Source: an uncultured Prochlorococcus sp. | GTDB lineage: Bacteria; Cyanobacteriota; Cyanobacteriia; PCC-6307; Cyanobiaceae | Length of the DNA stretch: 34,519 nucleotides | Direction of reading: 5' to 3' | NCBI GenBank assembly: GCA_902629395.1 | Contig: CACOQT010000010.1 | Span: forward strand, 1-34,519 | Shown here: positions 9,994 to 18,306 of the stretch, piece after piece | How the letters are laid out: every line of letters starts with the position of its first letter | How positions within the stretch are numbered: the stretch's first letter is position 1 | Notes under the pieces: model-generated | What the model was told of the DNA's origin: nothing | The model's database searches: none | Seen by the model: the letters and a program-made list of their open reading frames with translations, nothing else | Translations under genes and position numbers: made by a program

Positions 9994-10001
9994 GATTTAT
10001 T

Positions 10002-10709
10002 ATGAAAAATTTTTCCAAAAGAATGACAACGCTAATTTCAAAAGTGGAAGAGCGTTCATATTCCCCAATTGAAGCAATCAAGCTAGTTAAAGAAAATGCC
10101 AATGCAAAATTCGATGAAACTATTGAAGCCCATATAAGACTAGGCATCGACCCAAAATATACTGACCAGCAACTTAGAACGACAGTTGCCTTACCAAGTG
10201 GAACTGGTCAAAAAATAAGAATAGCGGTCGTTACGAGAGGAGAAAAAGTTTCTGAAGCTACTAAAGCTGGTGCTGATCTGGCAGGAGAAGAAGATTTAGT
10301 TGATTCAATCAACAAAGGAGAAATGGACTTTGATCTCTTAATTTCAACTCCAGACATGATGCCAAAGGTGGCCAAGCTTGGGAGAGTACTTGGGCCTAGG
10401 GGACTAATGCCTAATCCAAAAGCAGGAACAGTCACGACCGATCTAGCAGGAGCGATTAAGGAATTTAAAGCAGGAAAACTTGAATTCAGAGCAGACAAAG
10501 CAGGAATTGTTCATGTGCGATTTGGGAAAGCAAGTTTCTCAGAAGAGGCGTTACTCGAAAATTTAAAGACTTTGCAACTAACGATTGAAAAAAATAAACC
10601 TAGCGGAGCAAAAGGTAAATTCTGGAGAAGTTTTTTTATTACATCCACTATGGGCCCATCAGTAGAAGTAGATATAAACGAATTACAAGACTTGCAGAAA
10701 GAAAAGTGA
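10002..10709 (+). CDS. rplA: 50S ribosomal protein L1
   Basis: A 235-residue L1, matching the family length. It forms the mobile L1 stalk at the ribosomal E site and is a translational repressor of its own operon in many bacteria. Recognisable segments are [28 protein letters not shown], the signature [34 protein letters not shown]-type region near residues 110-147, and the C-terminal [10 protein letters not shown]. The start is ATG at 10002; a second in-frame ATG at 10023 would also give a plausible N terminus. A stem-loop in the short leader may be its autoregulatory site. Confidence 0.97.
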   Translation: MKNFSKRMTTLISKVEERSYSPIEAIKLVKENANAKFDETIEAHIRLGIDPKYTDQQLRTTVALPSGTGQKIRIAVVTRGEKVSEATKAGADLAGEEDLVDSINKGEMDFDLLISTPDMMPKVAKLGRVLGPRGLMPNPKAGTVTTDLAGAIKEFKAGKLEFRADKAGIVHVRFGKASFSEEALLENLKTLQLTIEKNKPSGAKGKFWRSFFITSTMGPSVEVDINELQDLQKEK

Positions 10710-10739
10710 CCCTCACTGTTGTAAGTTAATATGGTGGCA

Positions 10740-10905
10740 TTTAGCTACAAGGGCATGTGCCCAGCCAGAGAAAGCAGGTCTGAACGCCATTAAACCTTTG
10801 GTTTAACGGAATCATTAAACCCCGCCGAGGCATTCGCAGGATTTATCTTATTGGATTGAATCTAAGCGGCCTCGATTCCCCTCAAAGGAATATGGCCGCA
10901 TGTCC
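10740..10905 (+). ncRNA. Ribosomal protein L10 leader RNA (rplJL autoregulation)
   Basis: The 225-bp rplA-rplJ spacer is far more GC-rich and structured than the other spacers. Visible stems are GGGC/GCCC closing an ATGT loop at 10751-10762; TTAAACC/GGTTTAA with a 3-base loop at 10790-10806; and a long hairpin with GCGGCC (10866-10871) pairing GGCCGC (10894-10899) and inner ATTCC (10875-10879) pairing GGAAT (10887-10891). The block CCGCCGAGGCATTCGCAGG (10828-10846 region) lies between them and resembles the conserved core of L10 leaders. In bacteria L10 or the L10-L12 complex binds such leaders to repress rplJL. No T-tract follows the last hairpin, so it is not an intrinsic terminator. Exact boundaries are approximate. 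Confidence 0.7.
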
Positions 10906-10934
10906 AGTTCTTCCCCCGATTCGATCCAATTATT

Positions 10935-11462
10935 ATGGGCCGCACGCTGGAAAGCAAAAAACAGATCGTCGAAAACATAGAGGGTCTACTAGACAATTCT
11001 GAAATGGCATTGGTTCTTGATTACAAGGGCTTATCCACAAAAGAAATGTCTGACTTGCGCTCAAGATTGAAAAAAAGCGATGGCGTCTGCAAGGTCACTA
11101 AAAACACCTTGATGCGTCAAGCCATAAAAGGAAAAGATTCCTGGATTGGTTTGGAATCATTGCTTACTGGAACTAATGCCTTTGTTTTAATCAAAGGTGA
11201 TGTTGGCAGTGCTGTTAAAGCTGTTCAAGCATTTCAAAAGGAAACTCAAAAATCTGAGACCAAAGGAGGTCTTTTCGAAGGCAAACTTTTATCTCAAGAT
11301 GAAATCAAAGCTATTGCAAAACTTCCAAGCAAGGAAGCACTTATGGCACAAATTGCTGGTGCAATGAATTCCATAACAAGCAAAATCGCTATTGGCATCA
11401 ACGAGGTTCCCTCTGGACTTGCAAGATCACTCAAACAACATTCTGAGGGCGACGAGAGCTGA
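10935..11462 (+). CDS. rplJ: 50S ribosomal protein L10
   Basis: A 175-residue L10 (P0), the base of the ribosomal stalk that anchors L7/L12 dimers and contacts 23S rRNA beside L11. The N-terminal domain contains [19 protein letters not shown] and [12 protein letters not shown]. The C-terminal helix [20 protein letters not shown] and its tail bind L12. The start is ATG at 10935, just after the structured leader. rplL follows after 52 bases, and the two are expected to be cotranscribed and jointly autoregulated through the leader. Confidence 0.97.
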   Translation: MGRTLESKKQIVENIEGLLDNSEMALVLDYKGLSTKEMSDLRSRLKKSDGVCKVTKNTLMRQAIKGKDSWIGLESLLTGTNAFVLIKGDVGSAVKAVQAFQKETQKSETKGGLFEGKLLSQDEIKAIAKLPSKEALMAQIAGAMNSITSKIAIGINEVPSGLARSLKQHSEGDES

Positions 11463-11514
11463 TACTTCTTGTTAAACAATTTGTTTTCTACTTACTTAGT
11501 TGCTGATTTAAACC

Positions 11515-11910
11515 ATGTCTGCAAAAACTGATGAAATCTTAGACTCACTAAAAAGTCTATCTTTGCTTGAAGCTTCAGAGCTTGTTAAGCAGATAGAAGA
11601 GGCTTTTGGTGTGTCTGCTGCCGCATCTGCCGGCGTTGTCATGGCAGCTCCTGGAGCTGCTGCTGGTGGCGATGGAGCCGAAGCTGCCGAAGAAAAAACT
11701 GAATTTGAGGTAGTTTTAGAGAGCTTTGAAGCTTCTTCTAAAATCAAAGTCCTCAAAGAAGTTAGAAACGCTACAGGTCTAGGACTTGGCGAAGCAAAAG
11801 CCTTAGTTGAAGCTGCTCCAAAAACAATCAAAGAGGGAGCAACAAAAGAAGATGCTGAGGCTTTAAAGAAAGCCATTGAGGCTGTTGGCGGAAAAGTAAC
11901 TTTAAAATAA
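11515..11910 (+). CDS. rplL: 50S ribosomal protein L7/L12
   Basis: A 131-residue L7/L12 stalk protein. The N-terminal dimerisation domain (residues 1-35) is followed by an Ala/Gly-rich flexible hinge (about 36-60) and the globular C-terminal domain, beginning at [11 protein letters not shown] and containing the factor-binding helix with [18 protein letters not shown]. It recruits and stimulates the translational GTPases EF-Tu, EF-G and IF2. It is the last gene of the ribosomal cluster and is closed by an intrinsic terminator 41 bases downstream. Confidence 0.97.
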   Translation: MSAKTDEILDSLKSLSLLEASELVKQIEEAFGVSAAASAGVVMAAPGAAAGGDGAEAAEEKTEFEVVLESFEASSKIKVLKEVRNATGLGLGEAKALVEAAPKTIKEGATKEDAEALKKAIEAVGGKVTLK

Positions 11911-11950
11911 ACAACGTTACTGGAAAAACACCTTTTTTCTGCTTATATAA

Positions 11951-11979
11951 AACCGGTCTATTGAGACCGGTTTTTTTTT
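11951..11979 (+). terminator. Intrinsic terminator after rplL
   Basis: A perfect 9-bp inverted repeat, AACCGGTCT (11951-11959) and AGACCGGTT (11964-11972), closes a 4-base ATTG loop. It is followed by an uninterrupted T-tract to 11979. The next base is the A of the rnhA start codon. Confidence 0.92.
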
Positions 11980-12465
11980 ATGTCTAAAGAAGAAAAAGTT
12001 GCGATTTCAGCAGCCACTGATGGTGCATGCAGTGGCAATCCTGGTCCAGGGGGCTGGGGTGCATTGATTAGATTTCAAGATGGGAGTGAAGTTGAATTCG
12101 GTGGTTTCAGCCCAGAAACAACAAATAACCGAATGGAATTACACGCTGCATTATTTGTCTTAGAAAAACTTAAAACAATACAATTTAACCCTTCGATAAC
12201 AATTAAAACAGATAGCAAATATTTAATAGATGGAATGGAAAAGTGGATGCCAAACTGGAAAAAGAAAGGCTGGAAAACTGCCTCTGGCAAGCCAGTTCTC
12301 AATCAAGATTTATGGAAAGCTCTTGACCACCCTCAACTCCCAAAAATAAAACTTCAATATGTCAAAGGTCATAGTGGAGATATGGATAATGATAGAGTCG
12401 ATTCAATTGCAGTAGCTTTTTCAAAAGGTCGAAAAATACAACTAAAAGATTTTGTACAAAAATAA
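11980..12465 (+). CDS. rnhA: Ribonuclease HI
   Basis: A 161-residue RNase HI that cleaves the RNA strand of RNA-DNA hybrids, including R-loops and Okazaki primers. The active-site carboxylates are visible at D14 ([15 protein letters not shown]), E53 (NNRMELHAA), D78 (KTDSKYL) and D141 (DNDRVDSIA), with the conserved histidine at 131 (VKGHSGD). A basic handle region [14 protein letters not shown] is present near 93-106. The ATG at 11980 is the only suitable start in frame, yet it directly abuts the T-tract of the rplL terminator. No Shine-Dalgarno sequence can therefore exist outside the terminator hairpin. pyrD overlaps the 3' end by 14 bases. Confidence 0.95.
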   Translation: MSKEEKVAISAATDGACSGNPGPGGWGALIRFQDGSEVEFGGFSPETTNNRMELHAALFVLEKLKTIQFNPSITIKTDSKYLIDGMEKWMPNWKKKGWKTASGKPVLNQDLWKALDHPQLPKIKLQYVKGHSGDMDNDRVDSIAVAFSKGRKIQLKDFVQK

Positions 12466-13609
12466 AAAAAACGATTTTTATAATATTTTCCTTGGCAAGC
12501 TTCTGTCTCAAGACGAGGGAATTGATGCTGAAATCCTCTCAAATTCAGCTCTCAATGCAATTAAATTCGCATCACTAAATCGAAATTTTCCAATCTTCTC
12601 CAATATCCTTTCACAAGCATCAAATGATTTACAAAGAAGCAATGCAAGCTTAAATCAAGTTGTTTTTGGTGTTAATTTTAAAAACCCTTTAGGTCTTGCC
12701 GCTGGCTTTGATAAGAATGGAGTTGGAGCTGGCCTTTGGAATTATTTTGGATTTGGTTTCGCCGAATTAGGAACGGTTACTTGGCATTCTCAAAAAGGCA
12801 ATCCTAAACCAAGACTTTTCAGAATTGCGAAAGAGAAAGCTGCATTGAATCGAATGGGATTTAATAATGAAGGAGCAAAAGAATTTTTAAAAACTATAGA
12901 AAAACAACAAATCCCCACTCCAGGTAACAGACCTTGTGTCTTAGGAATAAATTTAGGAAAGTCAAAAATCACCCCTCTCAATGAAGCTTATAAAGACTAT
13001 TTTTCATCTCTCAGACTATTAGCTCATTTATCAGACTATGCAGTAATAAATGTCAGTTCTCCCAACACTCCCGGTCTTCGCTCACTACAGAGAACAAAAG
13101 AAATAACAAAATTAATAAGAACTCTAAAAGATTTATCAAACTGTCCTCCTTTGCTAATAAAAATAGCTCCTGATCTTTCAAACGAAGAAATTGATGATAT
13201 CTCCAGAGTTGCAATGGATAATGGTATCGAGGGGATTATTGCCATTAATACAAGCTTAAATAGATTTAATTTGAAAAACCTAAAAATCACCACCGGAAAT
13301 ACTCTTGATCAAGAGAGTGGAGGCTTAAGTGGAGTACCTCTGCAAAAAAGAGGACTAGAAGTTATAAGAAGGCTAAGAAGAAGTACTCAAGATGATTTGC
13401 CCCTGATTGGCGTAGGTGGAATCAACTCAGCAAAAACAGCATGGGAGAGAATTGCGGCTGGTGCATCATTAGTTCAAATTTACACAGGTTGGATATTTGA
13501 AGGACCAAATTTAGTTCCCGATATTTTAGATGGATTAACCTTACAAATGGAAAAGCACGGATTCAAAAATATTAAAGAGGCAATCGGTTCCGAATCACCA
13601 TGGAAATAA
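12452..13609 (+). CDS. pyrD: Dihydroorotate dehydrogenase (quinone), class 2
   Basis: A PyrD of up to 385 residues that oxidises dihydroorotate to orotate with FMN and passes electrons to membrane quinone in pyrimidine synthesis. Class 2 is indicated by the N-terminal hydrophobic and helical extension and by the motifs [50 protein letters not shown] (catalytic serine), LIKIAPDLS and GVGGINS, then [16 protein letters not shown] for FMN phosphate binding. The chosen TTG start at 12452 overlaps rnhA by 14 bases. No in-frame ATG occurs before the conserved core, so the exact N terminus is unsure. Probably cotranscribed with rnhA. Confidence 0.93.
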   Translation: MYKNKKNDFYNIFLGKLLSQDEGIDAEILSNSALNAIKFASLNRNFPIFSNILSQASNDLQRSNASLNQVVFGVNFKNPLGLAAGFDKNGVGAGLWNYFGFGFAELGTVTWHSQKGNPKPRLFRIAKEKAALNRMGFNNEGAKEFLKTIEKQQIPTPGNRPCVLGINLGKSKITPLNEAYKDYFSSLRLLAHLSDYAVINVSSPNTPGLRSLQRTKEITKLIRTLKDLSNCPPLLIKIAPDLSNEEIDDISRVAMDNGIEGIIAINTSLNRFNLKNLKITTGNTLDQESGGLSGVPLQKRGLEVIRRLRRSTQDDLPLIGVGGINSAKTAWERIAAGASLVQIYTGWIFEGPNLVPDILDGLTLQMEKHGFKNIKEAIGSESPWK

Positions 13610-13678
13610 AAATAAACGTTAATTCTATAAATGATGATATTTTTTCTTTTAAAATTAACACAATTTGTATGAAATATT

Positions 13679-14761
13679 ATGAAAGTAAACTTTGATGCTC
13701 ATGGAGGTAATCTTGAAAAAGAAGCTAGAGAATTAGATTTACATGCAAAAAACATAATAGATGCTAGTGCATCAATAGTACCTTTTAATTTACCTAAGAA
13801 ACTAAGAAATAATATTATTAAAACTATAAAAAATGGATCAATTAAATCTTATCCCGATAGAAGTTATTTTGAAGTCAAAAATGCTATTTCAAAATGGCAT
13901 AAAATTGAACCTTCAATGATTTTACCAGGTAATGGAGCCTCTGAATTATTTACTTGGGCAGCTAGAGATGCAAGTTTATATGGCACAAGCTCTTTACCCT
14001 CCCCTTGTTTTGGAGATTACCAAAGAGCTTTGAGATGCTGGAATGCACCTTATATATATAGTCCTTTACCATTATTTTGGAATACTAGAGAGCCTCAACA
14101 TTTTCCAATTAAACCAAAGACTCATGTCTTATGGATTACAAATCCACACAATCCAACTGGACAATTATGGAGTCGTTCTTCCATAAAAAATCTATTAGCT
14201 AACTATAAACTTGTAATATGCGATGAAGCATTTATTTCTATTACACCCGGGGGAGAGAACCAATCAATAATTGATCTGACTAAAAAGCATGCAAACTTAG
14301 TAGTAATAAGGAGTTTAACTAAGTTTTTAGGTATTGCAGGCTTAAGGATTGGATATGCTGTCGCGAACTCTGAAAGGCTATTAAAATGGGAAAAGATAAG
14401 AGATCCATGGCCAGTAAATACACTTGCAGTAAATGCAACAATTTTCATCATGAAAAACTCTATTTTACACAAGAAAAGATTAAAGAAAATCCATAGATGG
14501 GTAGAGGAAGAAGGGAAATGGTTAGATAAAAATTTATCAAATTTTTCTACTATTAAGCCATTGCCTACAGCCACAAACTATCAATTAATTAAAAGTGATA
14601 ATTCTATGATAAATATTATTGAGAGGTTAAAAAAAAGAGGAATTTTATTAAGAGATTGCAGATCATTTTTAAATTTAGGTGAAAATTGGATCAGAATCAG
14701 CCTGCAAAAAAGAAAACAAAATATAAAAATTATCAACTCATTAAAATATTACATTAATTAA
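13679..14761 (+). CDS. cobD: CobC/CobD-like threonine-phosphate decarboxylase
   Basis: A 360-residue fold-type I PLP enzyme of the histidinol-phosphate aminotransferase family. The N terminus (FDAHGGNLEKEAREL) has the HGGN start that marks the cobalamin branch, whose members make (R)-1-amino-2-propanol O-2-phosphate from threonine phosphate for the nucleotide loop of cobalamin. ASASIVPFNLP, ILPGNGASELF (PLP phosphate), TNPHNPTGQLW, VICDEAFI and the Schiff-base lysine in RSLTKFLGIAGLRIGYA are visible. A separate clear hisC lies at 29156-30271, which supports assigning this copy to cobalamin. The name cobD (or cobC in the other nomenclature) follows the family. The last 8 bases overlap convergent murG. 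Confidence 0.82.
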   Translation: MKVNFDAHGGNLEKEARELDLHAKNIIDASASIVPFNLPKKLRNNIIKTIKNGSIKSYPDRSYFEVKNAISKWHKIEPSMILPGNGASELFTWAARDASLYGTSSLPSPCFGDYQRALRCWNAPYIYSPLPLFWNTREPQHFPIKPKTHVLWITNPHNPTGQLWSRSSIKNLLANYKLVICDEAFISITPGGENQSIIDLTKKHANLVVIRSLTKFLGIAGLRIGYAVANSERLLKWEKIRDPWPVNTLAVNATIFIMKNSILHKKRLKKIHRWVEEEGKWLDKNLSNFSTIKPLPTATNYQLIKSDNSMINIIERLKKRGILLRDCRSFLNLGENWIRISLQKRKQNIKIINSLKYYIN

Positions 14762-15812
14762 TAGAATTTACAATATCTAATATCTTTCTCTTAGAATTCA
14801 AGTGATCACAATTATTAATATTTGATTTCATTTTATTTAGAGAATTAGAATCTATCAAATTAGATAATGTTTTTTTCAAAATATCCTTTTCTGCATCATG
14901 TTGATGAACTATTACGGCTCCTCCACAACTTGCCATATAAGCAGCATTTAGCTCTTGATGTTTATCTGCAGAGGTTGGGTAGGGTATTAAAATCGAAGGA
15001 GTCTTAGTTACCATTAATTCACAAATTGCACCAGATCCTGCTCGACTTATTGCAAGATCAGCATTTTGTAGTAGGGCCGATATTTCATTACTAAATTGTC
15101 TTACAACCAGGTTTGAGTGAGTTTTCACTTTATCTAAATTTTTATAAAAACAATCATTTTTACCTGTCAGATGAACAACTCTACAGCCCTTCTCAATTAA
15201 CCAAGGCAAGATATTTCTGACCATCTCATTCATTTTTATTGCTCCTTGACTACCTCCCATAACCACAACTAATAGTCCCTCTCCGATAGGTACCCAATGA
15301 GGAAGAGATTGATCTAAAAAAAATTCTGACCTAACAGGTGTCCCAGTAAAACTTGTTCTACATCCTCTCAAATACTTTGATGCTGATGGAATTCCTAACG
15401 CAATGTGATCGCAAAATCTACCCAATAGCCTAGTTACTTTTCCAGGGATAGCATTAGATTCATGTAAGAGAATAGGAATGCCAGTCATTTTTGCACCAAC
15501 GATAGTAGGTGCAGATATGTACCCTCCGGTTGTGAGAATAACGTTAATGTTTTTTTGGCGTAATAGAATAGAAACTCGAATAGAAGCAAAAAGTAAGTTA
15601 CACAAATCAAACATTTTTCTAAAGATATTTCCTTGTAATCCTCCGACTTTTAGCTTTATTAAATTGTACTTTTTTGGAACCAGAGCAATCTCTAACCTGT
15701 CAGGTACACCAAGCCATTCGATTTCCCAAGCGTTTGGGAGTGACTCAGCAAAAGACAATGCAGGATAAATATGACCACCGGTTCCACTGGCAGCAATTAA
15801 AAGGCGAGGCAT
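14754..15812 (-). CDS. murG: UDP-GlcNAc:lipid I N-acetylglucosamine transferase MurG
   Basis: A 352-residue GT28 glycosyltransferase that adds GlcNAc to undecaprenyl-PP-MurNAc-pentapeptide, making lipid II on the inner face of the membrane. Motifs are ASGTGGHIYPALS near residue 8 (G-loop 1), LTTGGYISAPT, HESNAIPGKVTRLLGRFCD, VVVMGGSQGAIKMNE near 190, and the UDP-GlcNAc pocket SRAGSGAICELM with LIPYPTSADKHQELNA. The length is normal. It starts at the ATG at 15812, divergent from the unknown exported-protein gene 55 bp away, and its 3' end overlaps cobD by 8 bases. Confidence 0.95.
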   Translation of the reverse strand: MPRLLIAASGTGGHIYPALSFAESLPNAWEIEWLGVPDRLEIALVPKKYNLIKLKVGGLQGNIFRKMFDLCNLLFASIRVSILLRQKNINVILTTGGYISAPTIVGAKMTGIPILLHESNAIPGKVTRLLGRFCDHIALGIPSASKYLRGCRTSFTGTPVRSEFFLDQSLPHWVPIGEGLLVVVMGGSQGAIKMNEMVRNILPWLIEKGCRVVHLTGKNDCFYKNLDKVKTHSNLVVRQFSNEISALLQNADLAISRAGSGAICELMVTKTPSILIPYPTSADKHQELNAAYMASCGGAVIVHQHDAEKDILKKTLSNLIDSNSLNKMKSNINNCDHLNSKRKILDIVNSIN

Positions 15813-15867
15813 AAATTCAAAAACCTTTTACGCGAAGGCTAAGTTATATTGAGTAAAAAAGGTAGTC

Positions 15868-16587
15868 GTGCAAAAATCACTGATAGCGAAATCAATATTT
15901 TTTTTATTACTTTTTCCTCTAATGTTCAATTCTGCTTTGAGTCAAAATATTGAAATACAGTTATTAAGTAATAGATTGGAGGAAATGCTCAACCTAGGGA
16001 AAGATGACGAAATAAAGAAAATATTTCTACAAAAATCTTTTAATAAATTCAATAAAAACTATAAGGCTTTTAGGGATAAATATAAAGATACTAAATGGTC
16101 AATTCAACCAATAAGTAATAATCTAAACAAATCATTACTAGCTATAAATATAAACTCTTCAAGAGAAATTAATGATCAAGTCTATGCTCTGAGTACCAAA
16201 CAGAAAGTTATGGTAGAGACTTACAAAAATAAAATCAAAGAATATAAAGTCATTAATGAGGAATCTATTCTTAATAGCCAAGGTTCACCTCTTGTTATAA
16301 AAATTTTATCACCAGAAAATGTTCTTACTGGTGAAAAATATGAAGTGAATCTAATTATAGAAAAACCATTAGATAAATCATTAACTGCTGGCGGTATCAT
16401 GATACTTGAAAATGAAAAAAAAGTGAATATTTCCAGTGATATCTATGGTATTAAACCTAATCAATCAGGTGGTTTATTTAAATATATACAAGCACCATCA
16501 AACCCTGGAACTCAAACTATTTCAGCAATTATCACTCATCCTGAAGGAATATATTCAATTACAAAGAAAATAAAAGTAGGTTTATAA
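15868..16587 (+). CDS. Unknown exported protein
   Basis: A 239-residue protein I do not recognise. The N terminus (MQKSLIAKS, then FFLLLFPLMFNSALS) is a convincing Sec signal peptide with likely cleavage after ALS, near residue 25. Residues 26-110 are Lys/Asn/Asp-rich with a helix-plus-sheet pattern that recalls small NTF2-like folds. Residues about 130-239 are strand-rich (KILSPENVLTGEKYEVNLII, then a terminal TISAIITHPEGIYSITKKIKVG), like an immunoglobulin-type domain. The mature protein has no cysteine and no obvious catalytic motif. The GTG start at 15868 is followed directly by the signal peptide. It stands alone between divergent murG and convergent pgk and ends in a bidirectional terminator. 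The domain suggestions are inference only. Confidence 0.8.
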   Translation: MQKSLIAKSIFFLLLFPLMFNSALSQNIEIQLLSNRLEEMLNLGKDDEIKKIFLQKSFNKFNKNYKAFRDKYKDTKWSIQPISNNLNKSLLAININSSREINDQVYALSTKQKVMVETYKNKIKEYKVINEESILNSQGSPLVIKILSPENVLTGEKYEVNLIIEKPLDKSLTAGGIMILENEKKVNISSDIYGIKPNQSGGLFKYIQAPSNPGTQTISAIITHPEGIYSITKKIKVGL

Positions 16588-16599
16588 AAGCCTACTTTT
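16572..16599. terminator. Bidirectional terminator between the exported protein and pgk
   Basis: AAAAGTAGG (16572-16580) and CCTACTTTT (16591-16599) form a 9-bp stem with a 10-base loop that contains the stop codon of the plus-strand gene. The stem has A-rich and T-rich flanks on both sides, so it can end transcription of both converging genes. Confidence 0.7.
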
Positions 16600-16625
16600 A
16601 ATGTTAAATATTTAGATCGAAATTA

Positions 16626-17831
16626 TTAGTCATTATCTAGAGCAGAAACTCCTGGAAGAACTTTCCCTTCTAAAAGCTCAAGGCTCGCACCACCACCGGT
16701 AGAAATATGAGACATATTTTTTGCTAAACCTGCTTTTTCTACTGCTGCCACTGAATCTCCACCTCCAATAATTGTGCAGCATCCTTTAGCACTTAATTCA
16801 GCTAAAGTTTTCGCTATTGCATTAGTTCCATTTGCAAATTTTTCAAATTCAAAGACACCCATTGGTCCATTCCAAATAATAGTTTTGCAATCTTTAAGAG
16901 CGCTCTGAAAGAGTTCAACTGATTCTGAACCGATATCCAATCCCATCCAACCTTCGCTGATAGCATCTACTTTTGAAGCTTTACTATTTGCGTTAGGAGA
17001 AAAGTTATCAGCTAAAACAACATCACTTGGCAAAAGGAACTCAACCCCTTTTTCTTTGGCTTTTTTCTCCAAAGCACTAGCTAATTCAAGCTTATCTTCT
17101 TCTACAAGACTCTTACCAACAGATAATCCTCTGGCTTTATAAAAAGTGAATATCATCCCACCACCAATAATTATCTTGTCGCATTTATCAATTAAAGATT
17201 CCAAGACACCTATTTTGCTACTTACTTTTGAACCACCTACTATCGCGGCCAATGGTCTTTGAGGTTGATCAACAGCTCCTTGAAGATACTTAAGTTCTTT
17301 TTCCATTAAATAGCCCGCCACACAAGGACTTAAGAACTTTGTAACTCCCTCAGTTGAAGCATGAGCTCGATGAGCAGCTCCAAAGGCATCATTAACATAA
17401 ACTTCTGCCAAAGAAGCTAATTCCTTGGCAAACTCTGCATCGTTTTTCTCCTCACCAGAAATAAATCTCACATTTTCCAAAAGTACAACATCGCCATTGG
17501 ACATTCCATCTACTTTGGACTTAGCTTCAGCTCCTACGCAGCTTTCAGTTTTTAAAACTGTTTTACCAAGCAATTCACTTAATCTTTGAGCAACAGCAGT
17601 CAATCGCATTTTTTCATTAACCTCCCCTTTTGGCCTACCAAAATGAGCACAAAGAATAACTCTTGCACTTTTCTCTAAAAGGTCATTAATAGTTGGCAGT
17701 GCAGCACGAATTCTAGTGTCATCAGTTATTTGTCCCTCATCTCCTAATGGGACATTAAAATCAACTCTAACTAAAACACGTTTGCCGCATAAGTCTTCAG
17801 CGCCGAGACTTGACAGGGAACGCTTAGACAT
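16626..17831 (-). CDS. pgk: Phosphoglycerate kinase
   Basis: A full-length 401-residue Pgk, used in the Calvin cycle (3-phosphoglycerate to 1,3-bisphosphoglycerate) and in glycolysis. Motifs are [23 protein letters not shown] near residue 20, the substrate histidine and arginine in CAHFGRPKG near 65, [16 protein letters not shown], the [12 protein letters not shown] region near 200, and the nucleotide-binding C-terminal [13 protein letters not shown] with [14 protein letters not shown]. The start is ATG at 17831. It is monocistronic by layout: a terminator lies at the 3' end and a 475-bp noncoding gap lies upstream. Confidence 0.97.
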   Translation of the reverse strand: MSKRSLSSLGAEDLCGKRVLVRVDFNVPLGDEGQITDDTRIRAALPTINDLLEKSARVILCAHFGRPKGEVNEKMRLTAVAQRLSELLGKTVLKTESCVGAEAKSKVDGMSNGDVVLLENVRFISGEEKNDAEFAKELASLAEVYVNDAFGAAHRAHASTEGVTKFLSPCVAGYLMEKELKYLQGAVDQPQRPLAAIVGGSKVSSKIGVLESLIDKCDKIIIGGGMIFTFYKARGLSVGKSLVEEDKLELASALEKKAKEKGVEFLLPSDVVLADNFSPNANSKASKVDAISEGWMGLDIGSESVELFQSALKDCKTIIWNGPMGVFEFEKFANGTNAIAKTLAELSAKGCCTIIGGGDSVAAVEKAGLAKNMSHISTGGGASLELLEGKVLPGVSALDND

Positions 17832-18306
17832 AATGTATCTGATTCAAGAAGGAAACTGAGTGACCATAGCTCTTTAAAGGCACCAATTGGGCAATTACTA
17901 AGACAAAGAAAAAATCATCCTAAACCTATAAAAACTAAAACGGCTATTTAAAAATTTAAATTCTTTTGTTTAAATAATGAACAATCCCTTACAATACCTG
18001 CAAATACGGTGAAAAAAAAACTTTGAAAGTCACAAAACAAAGAGATTCTCTATAAAACCCAGAATGTAGGAAAACTTTGTATTCTGTAAGACATTAATTA
18101 TTGTTATTCTATCAATAGAGATCGAGATATCAAATTTGACTCATATAAGTATGTTTAGAAAAATTCAGTTATTGTTAATAACTAACTTGATCTTTTCAAA
18201 TGATAAATTGAAATTTGTGTAACCAAAACTACTCGTCCAAAATAAATCAAAATCAATTTTTACATTTTTTTATATTGTCAATTTCAACCAAATCCCCTCA
18301 AATTCC
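17832..18306. other. 475-bp gap between divergent pgk and rbgA
   Basis: This is the longest noncoding stretch in the window and is very AT-rich. It must hold the pgk promoter on the minus side and the rbgA-rluD promoter on the plus side. Small inverted repeats are visible, CAGAAT/ATTCTG near 18060-18086 and GTTATT/AATAAC near 18167-18181. A 23-codon plus-strand reading frame starts near 18150. I see no tRNA, no conserved protein and no clear riboswitch. Confidence 0.5.

Noticed and set aside
11508-11876. Long open frame antisense to rplL (122 codons)
   Set aside because: Ala/Ser-rich mirror of the alanine-rich hinge and compositional bias of L7/L12; the plus-strand frame is unmistakable.
11911-11980. 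Absence of rpoB/rpoC after rplL as a sign of rearrangement
   Set aside because: In cyanobacteria rpoB-rpoC1-rpoC2 are normally separate from the rplKAJL cluster, so this is ordinary.
11280-12530. Shared peptide GKLLSQDE in L10 and near the N terminus of PyrD, suggesting a duplicated segment
   Set aside because: The match is limited to about 8 residues, the DNA differs at several bases, and the flanks are unrelated; coincidence is the simpler view.
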